Shown: positions 30,260 to 38,580, numbered from the stretch's first letter. The stretch is DNA of 64,000 nucleotides from Azospirillum tabaci (GCF_014596085.1 NZ_JACCJY010000017.1:91027-155026); one strand, 5' to 3'. Numbers and translations are program-made. Notes: generated by a model not told the origin, from the sequence alone.

Positions 30260-30318
30260 CCCTCCCCCGCTTCGCAGGGGAGGGGACCATCCTCCCTCCC
30301 CTGCGAAGCGGGGGAGGG
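30260..30318. repeat. REP-like element, perfect 25-bp inverted repeat
   Basis: Arms at 30260-30284 and 30294-30318 are exact 25-nt reverse complements, beginning CCCTCCCC and ending GGGGAGGG, with a 9-nt loop. Each arm is itself partly self-complementary. Similar GC-rich palindromes occur at 45610-45749 and 63789-63815, suggesting a dispersed family. The 187 bp around it hold no gene. Confidence 0.75.
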
Positions 30319-30421
30319 CCGGGGTGGGGGCAAGGCGATCCGCCCCTCATCCACACCGGTCAGCCTAGCCCCCGCATGGCTAACAGAACGCTAACCATCG
30401 CGCCCGGCCATCCCACCCGCG

Positions 30422-30715
30422 TCACTGCGTCGAGCGCTGCTCGAACACGCCCGGGCCGGGATCGCGGGTCGGTTCGACGGCGATGTCGCTGACGATGGCG
30501 GCGGAGGGGCCGCGGCGGCAGGCCTCCAGCATACGGTCCACGGCGTCCGCCGGGCCGGCGAACAGCGCCTCCACCGTGCCGTCGCCGCGGTTGCGCACCC
30601 AGCCGTCCAGCCCCAGCCGGTTCGCCGTGTCCACCGTCCAGCCACGGTACCACACGCCCTGCACCTTGCCATGAATGCGGGCCAGCACGGCCTTGCGGTC
30701 TTCCTTTTCCGCCAT
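30422..30715 (-). CDS. acyP: Acylphosphatase
   Basis: 97 residues from ATG 30715. The catalytic loop is KVQGVWYRGW, with the phosphate-binding Arg, and the second motif LGLDGWVRNRGDGTVEALF carries the catalytic Asn. Acylphosphatases hydrolyse carboxyl-phosphate bonds such as in acetyl phosphate. The family's normal length is about 90 residues. Upstream in-frame ATGs at 30721 and 30739 are possible starts; none has an ideal ribosome site. Confidence 0.9.
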   Translation of the reverse strand: MAEKEDRKAVLARIHGKVQGVWYRGWTVDTANRLGLDGWVRNRGDGTVEALFAGPADAVDRMLEACRRGPSAAIVSDIAVEPTRDPGPGVFEQRSTQ

Positions 30716-30959
30716 TCCCATCCCCGGTGTCGTCTCCATACGGTCAGAACAATAGGACAAGCGCCGGTTCCGGAAAACCCGGCGTCGCCCTGCGCCCTCC
30801 CCTCCCCCAATGAACAATCCCGCCGACCATTCGTCGGCGTATCATCCTTGCATGGCGGGGCGCGGGAACTCCTGTGACCGTCGGGCCGCGACAGCGAAGG
30901 CCGCGACCGGGCACGGGCGGGCTCGCGCACCCTGAACGAACGGTTCGGGAGGAACGGAC

Positions 30960-31823
30960 ATGACCATCCGAAACCCTGCGGAATGGGGAGCGGCCCATTT
31001 CAAATCCTGGTCCCATGGCTTGGCCGAAGCGGGCCACGCCATCGCCCCGCCGGCGCAGGAACGGGCGGCGCTGGAGCCGACCGTGCGGCGCATCCGCAGC
31101 GACGACCTGCGCGACGCGCTGAGGAAAGGGCTCCATGATTTCATGGCCTGCCGCACCGACGTCCTCTTCATCGCCCTGATCTACCCGCTGGTCGGGCTGC
31201 TGCTGGCCGAGGTGGTGTTCGACGAGAACGCGCTGCACCTGCTGTTCCCGCTGGCCTCCGGTTTCGTGCTGATCGGCCCCTTCGCCGCGGTCGGCCTCTA
31301 TGAGATGAGCCGCCGGCGCGAGCGGGGCGACCCCGTGTCCTGGGTGGATGCCTTCGGCGTGGCCCGCTCCCCGGCCTTCGGGGCGATCCTGGCGATGGGG
31401 GCGATCCTCACGGCGGTGTTCCTGCTGTGGCTCGTGGCGGCGCAGCTCATCTACATGGCGACCCTTGCCCCACTGGCGCCGGAGGGCTGGAGCGCCTTCG
31501 TCCAGGCGCTGTTCACCACCCGCGCTGGCTGGGCGATGATTGTGCTGGGAATGGGTGTTGGCTTCCTGTTCGCCGTTCTGGCGCTGGCGATCAGCGTGGT
31601 CAGCTTCCCGCTCCTCATGGACCGCCGGGTCGGCGTGGCGACGGCCATCCGCACCTCCGTCCGTGCCACGCTGAGGAATCCGGAGCCCATGGCGCTCTGG
31701 GGCCTGATCGTGGCGGGCGGGCTGCTGCTCGGCTCGTTGCCCGCCTTCGTCGGGCTGGTGATCGTCATGCCGGTGCTCGGCCACGCCACATGGCATCTCT
31801 ACCGACGCCTGATCCCGGAATGA
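30960..31823 (+). CDS. DUF2189 integral membrane protein
   Basis: 287 residues. The N-terminal RIRSDDLRDALRKGLHDFMACRTDVLF is typical of DUF2189 proteins (shown in part: SDDLRDALRKGLHDFMACR). About six helices follow, with GFVLIGPFAAVGLYEMSRRRERGD and VVSFPLLMDRRVGVATAI as conserved points. Function unknown; some relatives lie near cytochrome oxidase genes, as here (converging with the cta cluster). AGGAACGG precedes the ATG. Confidence 0.8.
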   Translation: MTIRNPAEWGAAHFKSWSHGLAEAGHAIAPPAQERAALEPTVRRIRSDDLRDALRKGLHDFMACRTDVLFIALIYPLVGLLLAEVVFDENALHLLFPLASGFVLIGPFAAVGLYEMSRRRERGDPVSWVDAFGVARSPAFGAILAMGAILTAVFLLWLVAAQLIYMATLAPLAPEGWSAFVQALFTTRAGWAMIVLGMGVGFLFAVLALAISVVSFPLLMDRRVGVATAIRTSVRATLRNPEPMALWGLIVAGGLLLGSLPAFVGLVIVMPVLGHATWHLYRRLIPE

Positions 31824-31833
31824 GACAGCCGGG

Positions 31834-32193
31834 TTAGCCGCAGGCCGGTACCTGCAGGGCAGGAAGCCCGTTCCAGAGGATGGCGACCAGCGATCCCGCG
31901 GCGGCGAGCCCGGTGAACAGGCGGATGAAGCGCCGCGGGTCCTCGCTGGTCCGCCGGCCCGGAGCGGCGCCCCACAGCGCTGCCGCCAGGACACCCGCGG
32001 CCAGCAGCAGGGCGACTCCCGTGGCGCCGAGGATCAGAACCACCGCGACGGGGTGGCCGTACAACTCCACCCCGTCCCATGCACGGGCGCAGATCAGGCC
32101 GTTGATGCCGTAGACCGCCGCGAAATGGACCGCCCAGATCAGGAAGGCCGACATCATCCCGGTGAAGGTCGCGGTGAACGCCGTTTTCTCCAT
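31834..32193 (-). CDS. Small membrane protein at the end of the cta operon
   Basis: 119 residues with three hydrophobic segments (about 8-30, 45-75, 95-110). It begins 8 nt after the ctaD/E fusion gene on the same strand, so it is probably co-transcribed and may help assembly or be a minor subunit of the oxidase (inference). No named domain is recognised. The start ATG 32193 is chosen because it falls directly after the preceding stop and removes sequence overlapping the oxidase gene. Confidence 0.65.
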   Translation of the reverse strand: MEKTAFTATFTGMMSAFLIWAVHFAAVYGINGLICARAWDGVELYGHPVAVVLILGATGVALLLAAGVLAAALWGAAPGRRTSEDPRRFIRLFTGLAAAGSLVAILWNGLPALQVPACG

Positions 32194-32201
32194 GGCACGC
32201 C

Positions 32202-34733
32202 TCACACGGCCAGACGCGGGAACAGATACACCAGCAGGAGCGACACCACCCCCTGCCCGCAGGTGTAGAGCCACACCAGCATCACGTTGTCGAAGGTGAC
32301 CCGGCGCTGCGCGTGCAGCAGCCCGGCGAAGGAGCGCGCCAACGCGTAGCCGGTCATCAGCAGCAGGATCACGACGTGGAAGACCTGCCAGGAGGCCAGC
32401 ATGTAGACGATGGCGCCATAGGCGCTCTCCGACGCCACGAGGCCGCTGCCGATGTGGTTGTAGGGCTCGGCCGCCGCGGCGGCCATCATCAGCAGGAGAC
32501 CAACAAGCAGGGCGCCCCGCATCGTCCAGGAGCGGTTATGGGCCACGGCGCGGCTCGCCAGCAGCATCGCCCCCGCCGCCACGATCCAGAGCCCCGCCTC
32601 GCCGAACAGCCACCCGAGCCCCGGCAGGGCGTCGGTGCCCGTCGGCCAGACGTCCGGGCTGACCGTCCACAGAAAGACGTAGGTGAAGCACAGGCAGGCG
32701 AAGGCCGTCCCGTCCACCAGCAGCAGGACCGCCGTCCCCCACCAGGAGTGATTCTCCGATCCCTGAAGATAGACCGGCACGCGCCACCCGCCGCCGACGT
32801 CCTGCGGCGGATGGTCGGCCCCCTTGTCCAGGCCCCACACCCACCAGAAGACCGACGCGATGGCCAGCACCCCCGGCACCAGCGACACCCAGTAGAGCTG
32901 CACCGCCAAACAGATGAAGTGGGCGGCGGTGAACAGCCCGGCCAGGAAATGGCTCCAGTGCGGGCCGGGCATCGGCATCAGATACTGGGGCTTGGCCTCG
33001 ATCGGGCTGGTCACGATGGTCTCGCGCCGGCGGGTCGGCGCGCCGGGCAGGTAGTGGGCGCCCTCCTGCACCTCGCGCGACAGGTTCGGGTTGTCCCACA
33101 GCGGGTAGAGCGAGCGGACGTGCGGGATGCTGCGCGTCGCGTAGTTGTCGTTCGGAATCCACTCCAGCGTCCCCGCCTTCCACGGATTCTCAGCCGCCGG
33201 ACGCCCCCGGCCGAAGGCGTCGCGCGCCATGTCGATCAGCACCAGCAGGACGCCGAAGGCCATCACGAAGGCCCCGACGGTCGAGATCATGTTCAGGACG
33301 TTCCAGCCGAGATCCCCCGGGTAGGTGTAGACCCGCCGCGGCATGCCCATCAGCCCGCTGACATGCATGGGGAAGAAGGCGACGTTGAAGCCGATGAACA
33401 TCATCCAGAAGGCCCAGCGCCCCAGACGCTCCGACAGCATGGTGCCCTTCAGCGTCGGCCACCAGTGATACAGCCCGGCGAAGACCGGGAAGACCATGCC
33501 GCCGATCAGCACGTAATGCAGGTGCGCCACCACGAAGTAGCTGTCATGCGCCTGCCAGTCGAAGGGAATGACCGCCACCATCACGCCGGTCAGGCCGCCG
33601 GCCACGAAGATGAACAGGAAGCCCAGCAGGAACCACGTCGCCACCGTCCATTGCAGCCGCCCCTTGCCCAGCGTGGCGATCCAGGCGAAGACCTGGATTC
33701 CGGCGGGTACCGACACGGCCATGCTGGCGGCGGAGAAGAAGCTGAGGCTCAGCGGCGGGATGCCGGTGGCGAACATGTGGTGCACCCACAGGCCGAAGCT
33801 GAAGAAGCCCGTGCCGACCAGCGCCACCACCACCCAGTCGTGGCCGACCAGCGGCCGCTGCGCCAGCGTCGGCACCATCATCGACACCAGCCCCGCCGCC
33901 GGCAGGAAGATGATGTAGACCTCCGGATGGCCGAAGAACCAGAACAGGTGCTGCCAGAGCAGCGGGTCGCCCCCCCGCTCCGCGATGAAGAAGGGCCAGT
34001 CGAAGGCGCGCTCGATCTCCAGCAGCGCGGTCGCGATGATCACCGCCGGGAAGGCGAAGACGATCATCCCCGCCATGACCAGCATCGACCAGCAATAGAC
34101 CGGGATCTTGTCCAGCGTCATGCCGGGCGGGCGGGTGCGCAGGATGCCGACGATGATCTCGATGGCCCCGGCGATGGCCGAGATCTCGATGAAGCCGATC
34201 CCCAGCAGCCAGAAATCGGCGTTGATGCCGGGCGAGAACTTCATGCTGGTCAGCGGCGGGTACATGAACCAGCCGCCGTCCGGCGCCACCTCGAAGATCA
34301 GCGAGCAGAAGAAGGCCAGCCCGCCGAACAGATAGGCCCAGAAGGCGAAGGCCGACAGCCGCGGAAAGGGCAGGTCGCGCGCCGCCAGCATGGACGGCAG
34401 CAGGAAGACGCCGATGGCCTCGACGATGGGCACGGCGAACAGGAACATCATGCCCGTGCCGTGCACGGTGAAGAACTGATTGTAGAGGCTGTGCCCCAGC
34501 ACGTCGTTCTCCGGCACGGCGAGCTGCGTCCGCATGACGAGCGCCAGCGTGCCCGAGATGACGAAGAACAGCAGCGCCGTGCCGATGTACATCACGCCGA
34601 TGATGTTGTTGTTCACCTCCTTCAGCAGACCGAGACCGGAGGTCGGCTTCCAGGCCCGGTTCAGCGTCTCCAGCTCTTCCTTCGGGCGCGGCAGGCGGTT
34701 GGGCAGGGCGGCATCGTCGAGTGGTGGGGTCAT
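32202..34733 (-). CDS. ctaD: Cytochrome c oxidase subunit I/III fusion
   Basis: 843 residues in one frame. The first about 540 are subunit I: FFTVHGTGMMFLF carries a low-spin heme His, FWFFGHPEVYIIFLP has the His-Pro-Glu-Val-Tyr crosslink site for CuB, VVALVGTGFFSFGLWVHHMF has the two CuB His, and VVAHLHYVLIGG holds heme ligands. From about residue 640 onward lies subunit III with seven helices (HFICLAVQLYWVSL; ENHSWWGTAVLLLVDGTAF; SYAGAIVYML-like SAYGAIVYMLASWQVFHVV). No stop or frameshift separates them. It reduces oxygen and pumps protons in the inner membrane. ATG 34733 overlaps the ctaC stop (ATGA), showing coupling. Fusion of I and III is known in caa3-type enzymes. Confidence 0.93.
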   Translation of the reverse strand: MTPPLDDAALPNRLPRPKEELETLNRAWKPTSGLGLLKEVNNNIIGVMYIGTALLFFVISGTLALVMRTQLAVPENDVLGHSLYNQFFTVHGTGMMFLFAVPIVEAIGVFLLPSMLAARDLPFPRLSAFAFWAYLFGGLAFFCSLIFEVAPDGGWFMYPPLTSMKFSPGINADFWLLGIGFIEISAIAGAIEIIVGILRTRPPGMTLDKIPVYCWSMLVMAGMIVFAFPAVIIATALLEIERAFDWPFFIAERGGDPLLWQHLFWFFGHPEVYIIFLPAAGLVSMMVPTLAQRPLVGHDWVVVALVGTGFFSFGLWVHHMFATGIPPLSLSFFSAASMAVSVPAGIQVFAWIATLGKGRLQWTVATWFLLGFLFIFVAGGLTGVMVAVIPFDWQAHDSYFVVAHLHYVLIGGMVFPVFAGLYHWWPTLKGTMLSERLGRWAFWMMFIGFNVAFFPMHVSGLMGMPRRVYTYPGDLGWNVLNMISTVGAFVMAFGVLLVLIDMARDAFGRGRPAAENPWKAGTLEWIPNDNYATRSIPHVRSLYPLWDNPNLSREVQEGAHYLPGAPTRRRETIVTSPIEAKPQYLMPMPGPHWSHFLAGLFTAAHFICLAVQLYWVSLVPGVLAIASVFWWVWGLDKGADHPPQDVGGGWRVPVYLQGSENHSWWGTAVLLLVDGTAFACLCFTYVFLWTVSPDVWPTGTDALPGLGWLFGEAGLWIVAAGAMLLASRAVAHNRSWTMRGALLVGLLLMMAAAAAEPYNHIGSGLVASESAYGAIVYMLASWQVFHVVILLLMTGYALARSFAGLLHAQRRVTFDNVMLVWLYTCGQGVVSLLLVYLFPRLAV

Positions 34734-35767
34734 TTCAGGCTCTCCAGCCAAACGGCGATGGCGTGCAGATCGTCGCCGCCCAGGATCGGGAAGGACGGCA
34801 TGCGGTTCTCCGGCTTGATGTGCTGCGCCCCGGCGATCCAGCCGGCCAGGGCCTCCGGCGTGTTGGGCAGCGTCCCGGCGGCCAGCGCGCCGCGCCCGCC
34901 GACATGGGTCAGGTCCGGCCCCGCCGCCCCGTTGGCCGGCGTCCCGCGCACCGTGTGGCAGGACCCGCAGCCGGCGCGCAGGAAGGCGTCGCGCCCGGCG
35001 GCTTGCTGCGGCCCGTTGGGTTCGGCGGCGGGGCGGCTCTCGGCGGCCAGCCATTCCTCGAAGCGGTCGGGCGGCTCCACCACCACGTCGAAGGCCATCA
35101 GCGCGTGCTGGGCGCCGCAGTACTCGGCGCACTGGCCGCGGTAGGTGCCGGGCCGCTCCCCGACCAGGATCAGCCGGTTCTCGTGGCCGGGGATCATGTC
35201 CATCTTGCCGCCCAGGCTGGGCACCCAGAAGCTGTGGATCACGTCCGCGGCGGTCACCACCACCTCCACCGGCCGCCCGGCCGGGATGACGAGGCGATTG
35301 GCGGTGCGCAAGACCTCCCCGCCCTCCCCGGCGCCCCCCACCCTCACGTCGGGATAGCGGACCTCCCACCACCACATATAGCCGGTGACCTCGACGCGCA
35401 GCGGCTCCACCCCGCCGGTGTCCGACAGCTGCCGGGCCACGGCGAACTCGTAGACCTGAAGCGCGGTCAGCGTGACGATGGGAAAGACGACGCCGCCGCC
35501 GATGATCCAGGCGCGGCTTCCGGGAAAGCGTTCCGGCCGGGCGATGACGGCGTACCCCGCCAGCGCCATGACGAAAAGAAAGATGACTCCGCCCCCGGCG
35601 ACCAGGATCAGCGTCAGGTCGAGGATCGCCTCCGCGTTGCGCCCGGCGGGGTGGAGCGCGGATTGCGGACCCCGCTCGCAGGCCGCCAGGAGCCCCAGTC
35701 CGCCGGCCAGGGCCGCCCCCCGCCAATCCCGTCTGCGTCCTTCGCTGCGGCCAGACCTGCGGTCCAT
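34730..35767 (-). CDS. ctaC: Cytochrome c oxidase subunit II with fused cytochrome c (caa3-type)
   Basis: 345 residues. A lipoprotein-like signal ends LGLLAACERG. Two helices follow (about 48-70, 88-108), then the CuA domain: VTGYMWWWEVRYPD, the CuA ligands in VIHSFWVPSLGGK and GQCAEYCGAQHALM. The C-terminal part is a class I cytochrome c with heme motif CGSCH and distal Met in ENRMPSFP. The fusion marks a caa3 oxidase that accepts electrons directly through its own heme c. First gene of the minus-strand cta operon, divergent from the triheme cytochrome gene with 150 bp between. Confidence 0.95.
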   Translation of the reverse strand: MDRRSGRSEGRRRDWRGAALAGGLGLLAACERGPQSALHPAGRNAEAILDLTLILVAGGGVIFLFVMALAGYAVIARPERFPGSRAWIIGGGVVFPIVTLTALQVYEFAVARQLSDTGGVEPLRVEVTGYMWWWEVRYPDVRVGGAGEGGEVLRTANRLVIPAGRPVEVVVTAADVIHSFWVPSLGGKMDMIPGHENRLILVGERPGTYRGQCAEYCGAQHALMAFDVVVEPPDRFEEWLAAESRPAAEPNGPQQAAGRDAFLRAGCGSCHTVRGTPANGAAGPDLTHVGGRGALAAGTLPNTPEALAGWIAGAQHIKPENRMPSFPILGGDDLHAIAVWLESLK

Positions 35768-35917
35768 GCACCCCCCTCGCGGCGTTGGCCCGCGGCAGCG
35801 GGCGGCGTCGTTGCACGGCTAAACTCACGGCATCGCCACAGGTTCCGCCGGAACTCCGGTCATCGGGTGAGCATTCATTCGGGGGAGATCACTCACAACC
35901 GCCGGAGCGTCCCATCC

Positions 35918-37060
35918 ATGCGCAGAGTTCTGACGATCATCGGGCTGGTTCTGGGCGCCCAAGCGGTGGGGGGCTTCCTGTTCGCCTGGTCGGGGCTCTA
36001 CAGCATCGCCGCCAGCAAGGAGCACTGGCCGCCGGTCCACTGGTTCTTCAGCATGGCGATGCGCAGCTCCATCGAGACGCACGCCGCCTTCGTGAGCGAT
36101 CCGCCCGACCTGGACGACCCGGCGCTGATCCGGCGCGGCGCCGGCCATTACGAGGACGGCTGCGCCCCCTGCCACGGCGCGCCGGATGCCGGGCGCAACC
36201 CGATCTCGCGCCACATGCTGCCCACCCCGCCCTTCCTGCCGGGCCATGCCGGGGACTGGACGGACAAGCAGCTCTACTGGATCACCTACAACGGCATCAA
36301 ATACGCCGGCATGCCCGCCTGGCCGGCGCAGGCGCGCGATGACGAGCCGTGGGCCGTGGCCGCCTTCCTGCGCCGGCTGGACGGCATGAGCGCCGAGGAG
36401 TACCGCCGCCTCGCCTTCGGGGGGACGCCGCCGGACGGCGACCGATCGACGCTGGCCGATCTGCAGATGCTGGACGATTCCGCCCGCGAAGTGCTGGACA
36501 ACTGCGCCCGCTGCCACGGCTATGACGGCGCCGGGGGCGGCCCCGCGGACAGCACCGCCGCCTTCCCCCGCCTGTCCGGCCAGAACGCCGAGTATCTCTT
36601 CCACGCGCTGAAGGCCTACGCCGAGGGCGGGCGACACAGCGGCATCATGCAGCCGGTGGCTGCCGGGCTGGACGATTCGATCCTGCGCCGTCTGGCCGAC
36701 CACTATGCGGGGCAGACGACGGCGCCCTACCCGCCCCCGCCCGCCGACGCCGATCCGGCCCTGCTGGAGCTGGGCGCCCGGCTGGCCGACTCCGGCGACC
36801 GCGACACCGGGGTGCCGGCCTGTTCCGGCTGCCACGGCGAGGACCGCGACCCGCGCTACCCCCGCCTCGATGGCCAGCACGCGAGCTACATCGCCGACCA
36901 GCTCCGCCTCTGGCAGAGGGATGCGCACGGCGACACGCCGTTGTCCAGGATCATGGGCGCCGCGGTGCGCAACCTGACGGAGGAGCAGATCCGCGCCCTG
37001 GCGCTGCATTACGCGCAGAGCCGTCCGCGGGAGACGGCGAGCGAGGAGGGGCGGCGCTGA
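35918..37060 (+). CDS. Membrane-anchored triheme cytochrome c
   Basis: 380 residues. The N-terminal hydrophobic segment (MRRVLTIIGLVLGAQAVGGF) is an uncleaved anchor or signal. Three class I heme motifs are visible: CAPCH (about 88-92), CARCH (about 195-199) and CSGCH (about 305-309), each with a candidate distal Met downstream (GMPAWP, GIMQPV, RIMGAA). It is therefore a three-domain periplasmic electron carrier. Divergent position beside the caa3 genes suggests that it feeds that oxidase or an associated dehydrogenase (inference). The start ATG 35918 is chosen for the anchor; the frame continues upstream over ctaC without meaning. Confidence 0.88.
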   Translation: MRRVLTIIGLVLGAQAVGGFLFAWSGLYSIAASKEHWPPVHWFFSMAMRSSIETHAAFVSDPPDLDDPALIRRGAGHYEDGCAPCHGAPDAGRNPISRHMLPTPPFLPGHAGDWTDKQLYWITYNGIKYAGMPAWPAQARDDEPWAVAAFLRRLDGMSAEEYRRLAFGGTPPDGDRSTLADLQMLDDSAREVLDNCARCHGYDGAGGGPADSTAAFPRLSGQNAEYLFHALKAYAEGGRHSGIMQPVAAGLDDSILRRLADHYAGQTTAPYPPPPADADPALLELGARLADSGDRDTGVPACSGCHGEDRDPRYPRLDGQHASYIADQLRLWQRDAHGDTPLSRIMGAAVRNLTEEQIRALALHYAQSRPRETASEEGRR

Positions 37061-37096
37061 GCTCCGCCCGGGCATGGCCCTGGAGGACATTTAACA

Positions 37097-37109
37097 AGTC
37101 ATAATGACT
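37097..37109. promoter_or_regulatory. Inverted repeat AGTCAT-A-ATGACT
   Basis: A perfect 13-bp inverted repeat in an AT-rich stretch just upstream of the likely promoter of the Cys-leader/met region. Its symmetry and place suggest an operator; regulator unknown. Confidence 0.45.
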
Positions 37110-37146
37110 GTATGTGCATTTTCACAGATTCAATTCACTTTCCGCC

Positions 37147-37176
37147 TTGACCGAATGCCCACCATCATTGTAGATA
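37147..37176 (+). promoter_or_regulatory. Candidate promoter of the Cys-leader/met region
   Basis: TTGACC (37147-37152), an 18-nt spacer and TAGATA (37171-37176). The -10 is weak, the -35 good. A start near 37183 would give a leader RNA of about 110 nt before the leader peptide. Confidence 0.4.
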
Positions 37177-37293
37177 AAAACCCGGACGCCCAAGGGGGGC
37201 GCCCCGCGGCAATTTGATCGCCAGCTTGCGCCGCGTCACCAAACGCTAAAGCGCCACGATACCGGTCGTGGAACTCTGGAAGGAGTGACCGGA

Positions 37294-37386
37294 ATGACCA
37301 TGATGACCCTCCCCTCCCCAGCCGATCGGACCGGCACCGTGACGGGCCTGTGTTGCCGAATGCGCAACGCCTCGTGTCGCCGCTGA
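37294..37386 (+). CDS. Cysteine-rich leader peptide (candidate attenuator ORF)
   Basis: A 30-codon frame that starts with ATG 37294, 8 nt after a very strong GGAAGGAG (37278-37285), and stops with TGA at 37384-37386. The peptide begins MTMMTLPSPADRTG and ends GLCCRMRNASCRR, so two adjacent Cys codons (TGT-TGC) and a third (TGT) lie in the last third, with several Met and Arg codons. Cys-rich upstream ORFs are known as cysteine-sensing leaders before sulfur genes in actinobacteria (established idea). Here the downstream genes include a methionine-type ABC transporter, which fits a sulfur amino-acid signal. The encoded peptide itself probably has no function. A GC hairpin at 37433-37455 lies just before the next ribosome site and could be the controlled element (inference). 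Confidence 0.65.
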   Translation: MTMMTLPSPADRTGTVTGLCCRMRNASCRR

Positions 37387-37432
37387 CCTCAGCGCGCCAA
37401 GCCGTCCAGCCCAGCATCCGATCCGCATGAAA

Positions 37433-37455
37433 CCCGCGCGCCGCAGCGCCGCGGG
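37433..37455 (+). promoter_or_regulatory. GC hairpin between leader peptide and next gene
   Basis: CCCGCG (37433-37438) pairs with CGCGGG (37450-37455), with partly pairing GC-rich sequence between. It sits right before the GGGAGAA ribosome site of the 66-codon gene, with no T-run. It could hide that site or act with Rho, depending on ribosome position on the leader. Confidence 0.4.
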
Positions 37456-37472
37456 CCGAGGGAGAACACGTC

Positions 37473-37673
37473 ATGAGCACCTCCAACGCCTACGCCATCG
37501 AGGTCCAGGGCCGGTCTGCCGGCATCGTCGTCGCCGGCCAGGGCGGCTTCACCTTCTTCGTGTCCGACTGGTCCTTCAAGGACCTCGACCGCCAGACCTT
37601 CCGCAACGTCGGACAGGCCGAGCGCGCCGCCCATCAACTGGCAGCCCGGCGCTCCGGCGTGCGGCGGCGCTGA
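37473..37673 (+). CDS. Small conserved-looking protein of unknown function
   Basis: 66 residues. The central GIVVAGQGGFTFFVSDWSFK looks like a compact beta-structure and the C-terminal half is a basic helix (NVGQAERAAHQLAARRSG). GGGAGAA lies 8 nt upstream. It stands between the Cys-leader and metQ on the same strand, so it is probably in the same transcript. No domain recognised. A small sulfur-related regulator or adaptor is possible, but nothing in the sequence shows it. Confidence 0.65.
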   Translation: MSTSNAYAIEVQGRSAGIVVAGQGGFTFFVSDWSFKDLDRQTFRNVGQAERAAHQLAARRSGVRRR

Positions 37674-37746
37674 TCCCGCACCCGCATTTCACATGCCCCC
37701 GTCGCTCGACAAAGCCATTCCACACCGCGCATAGAGGACCCGTTCC

Positions 37747-38526
37747 GTGAAAGCCTTTCTGACGTCCATTGTCACCGCCGCCCTGCTCACCGTCTCCAGC
37801 GGCGCCGGCGCCGCGGCCCTCAAGCTCGGCGTGTCCGCCGGCCCCTATGGCGAGATCCTGGAATACACGGCGAAGATCGCCGCCAAGGAGGGCCTGAAGG
37901 CGGAGGTGATCGAGTTCACCGACTGGAACATGCCCAACGCAGCCCTCCAGTCCGGCGACATCGACGCCAACAACTTCCAGCACCAGCCCTTCCTGGACAA
38001 CCAGATCAAGCAGCGCGGCTACGACATCGTGCCGGTCGCCAAGAGCATCGTGGTGCCCATGGGCATCTACGCGAAGAAGGTGCAGTCGCTGGCCGACCTG
38101 AAGGAGGGAGCCAGCGTCTCCATCCCCAACGACCCGACCAACGGGGCCCGCGCGCTGTTCCTTCTGGCCAAGGCGGGGGTGATCGGGCTGAAGGACGGGG
38201 CGGGCCTGAACACCAGCATCGCCGACATCGCGTCCAACCCGAAGAAGATCAAGCTGGTGGAGCTGGACGCCGCCCAGCTTCCCCGCTCGTTGGACGACGT
38301 GGACGCCTCGGTCATCACGCTGAACTACGCGGTCCTGGCCGGGTTGAGCCCGAAGACCGCCCTGGTTCTGGAGGACGACCAGTCGAAATGGCACCTCGTC
38401 TGGGCCGTCCGCAAGGACCGTGCCGAGGACCCGGCGATCAAGCGCTTCATCGAGCTGTACCGCTCCGCCGAGGTGCGCGACTTCATCAACACGCGCTTCA
38501 ACGGCACCATCATCCCGACCTGGTGA
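37747..38526 (+). CDS. MetQ/NlpA-family substrate-binding protein (first copy)
   Basis: 259 residues with a signal peptide (LTSIVTAALLTVSSGAGAAA); no lipobox Cys, so it is a soluble periplasmic binding protein, unlike E. coli MetQ. Family motifs: LKLGVSAGPYGEILE, NMPNAALQSGDIDANNFQHQ, and SIPNDPTNGARAL, which holds the ligand-loop Asn. It should bind methionine or a related sulfur compound. It is about half identical by eye to the second copy at 41971-42771, with differences in the ligand region, so the two may widen the substrate range. A hairpin terminator follows at once. Confidence 0.88.
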   Translation: MKAFLTSIVTAALLTVSSGAGAAALKLGVSAGPYGEILEYTAKIAAKEGLKAEVIEFTDWNMPNAALQSGDIDANNFQHQPFLDNQIKQRGYDIVPVAKSIVVPMGIYAKKVQSLADLKEGASVSIPNDPTNGARALFLLAKAGVIGLKDGAGLNTSIADIASNPKKIKLVELDAAQLPRSLDDVDASVITLNYAVLAGLSPKTALVLEDDQSKWHLVWAVRKDRAEDPAIKRFIELYRSAEVRDFINTRFNGTIIPTW

Positions 38527-38541
38527 TTGCCCTCTGCCCAT

Positions 38542-38580
38542 CCCCTCTCCCCGCCTGAAGGGGAGAGGGGCCTTTCTTTT
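38542..38580 (+). terminator. Terminator after first metQ
   Basis: CCCCTCTCCCC (38542-38552) and GGGGAGAGGGG (38560-38570) pair over 11 bp, followed by a pyrimidine run CCTTTCTTTT. It should cut transcription before the acyl-CoA ligase gene, at least partly, giving more of the binding protein than of the rest. Confidence 0.75.

Noticed and set aside
32313..35144. A 943-codon frame antisense to the cytochrome oxidase genes
   Set aside because: Antisense shadow of membrane-protein codons, rich in His/Arg/Gln.
34734..35828. N-terminal extension of the subunit I/III fusion frame
   Set aside because: The frame is open upstream of ATG 34733, but its translation is a shadow of ctaC; the ATGA overlap marks the true start.
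37130..37486. A 118-codon minus-strand frame over the Cys-leader
   Set aside because: No recognisable domain and poor start; the plus-strand leader and promoter signals explain the region better.
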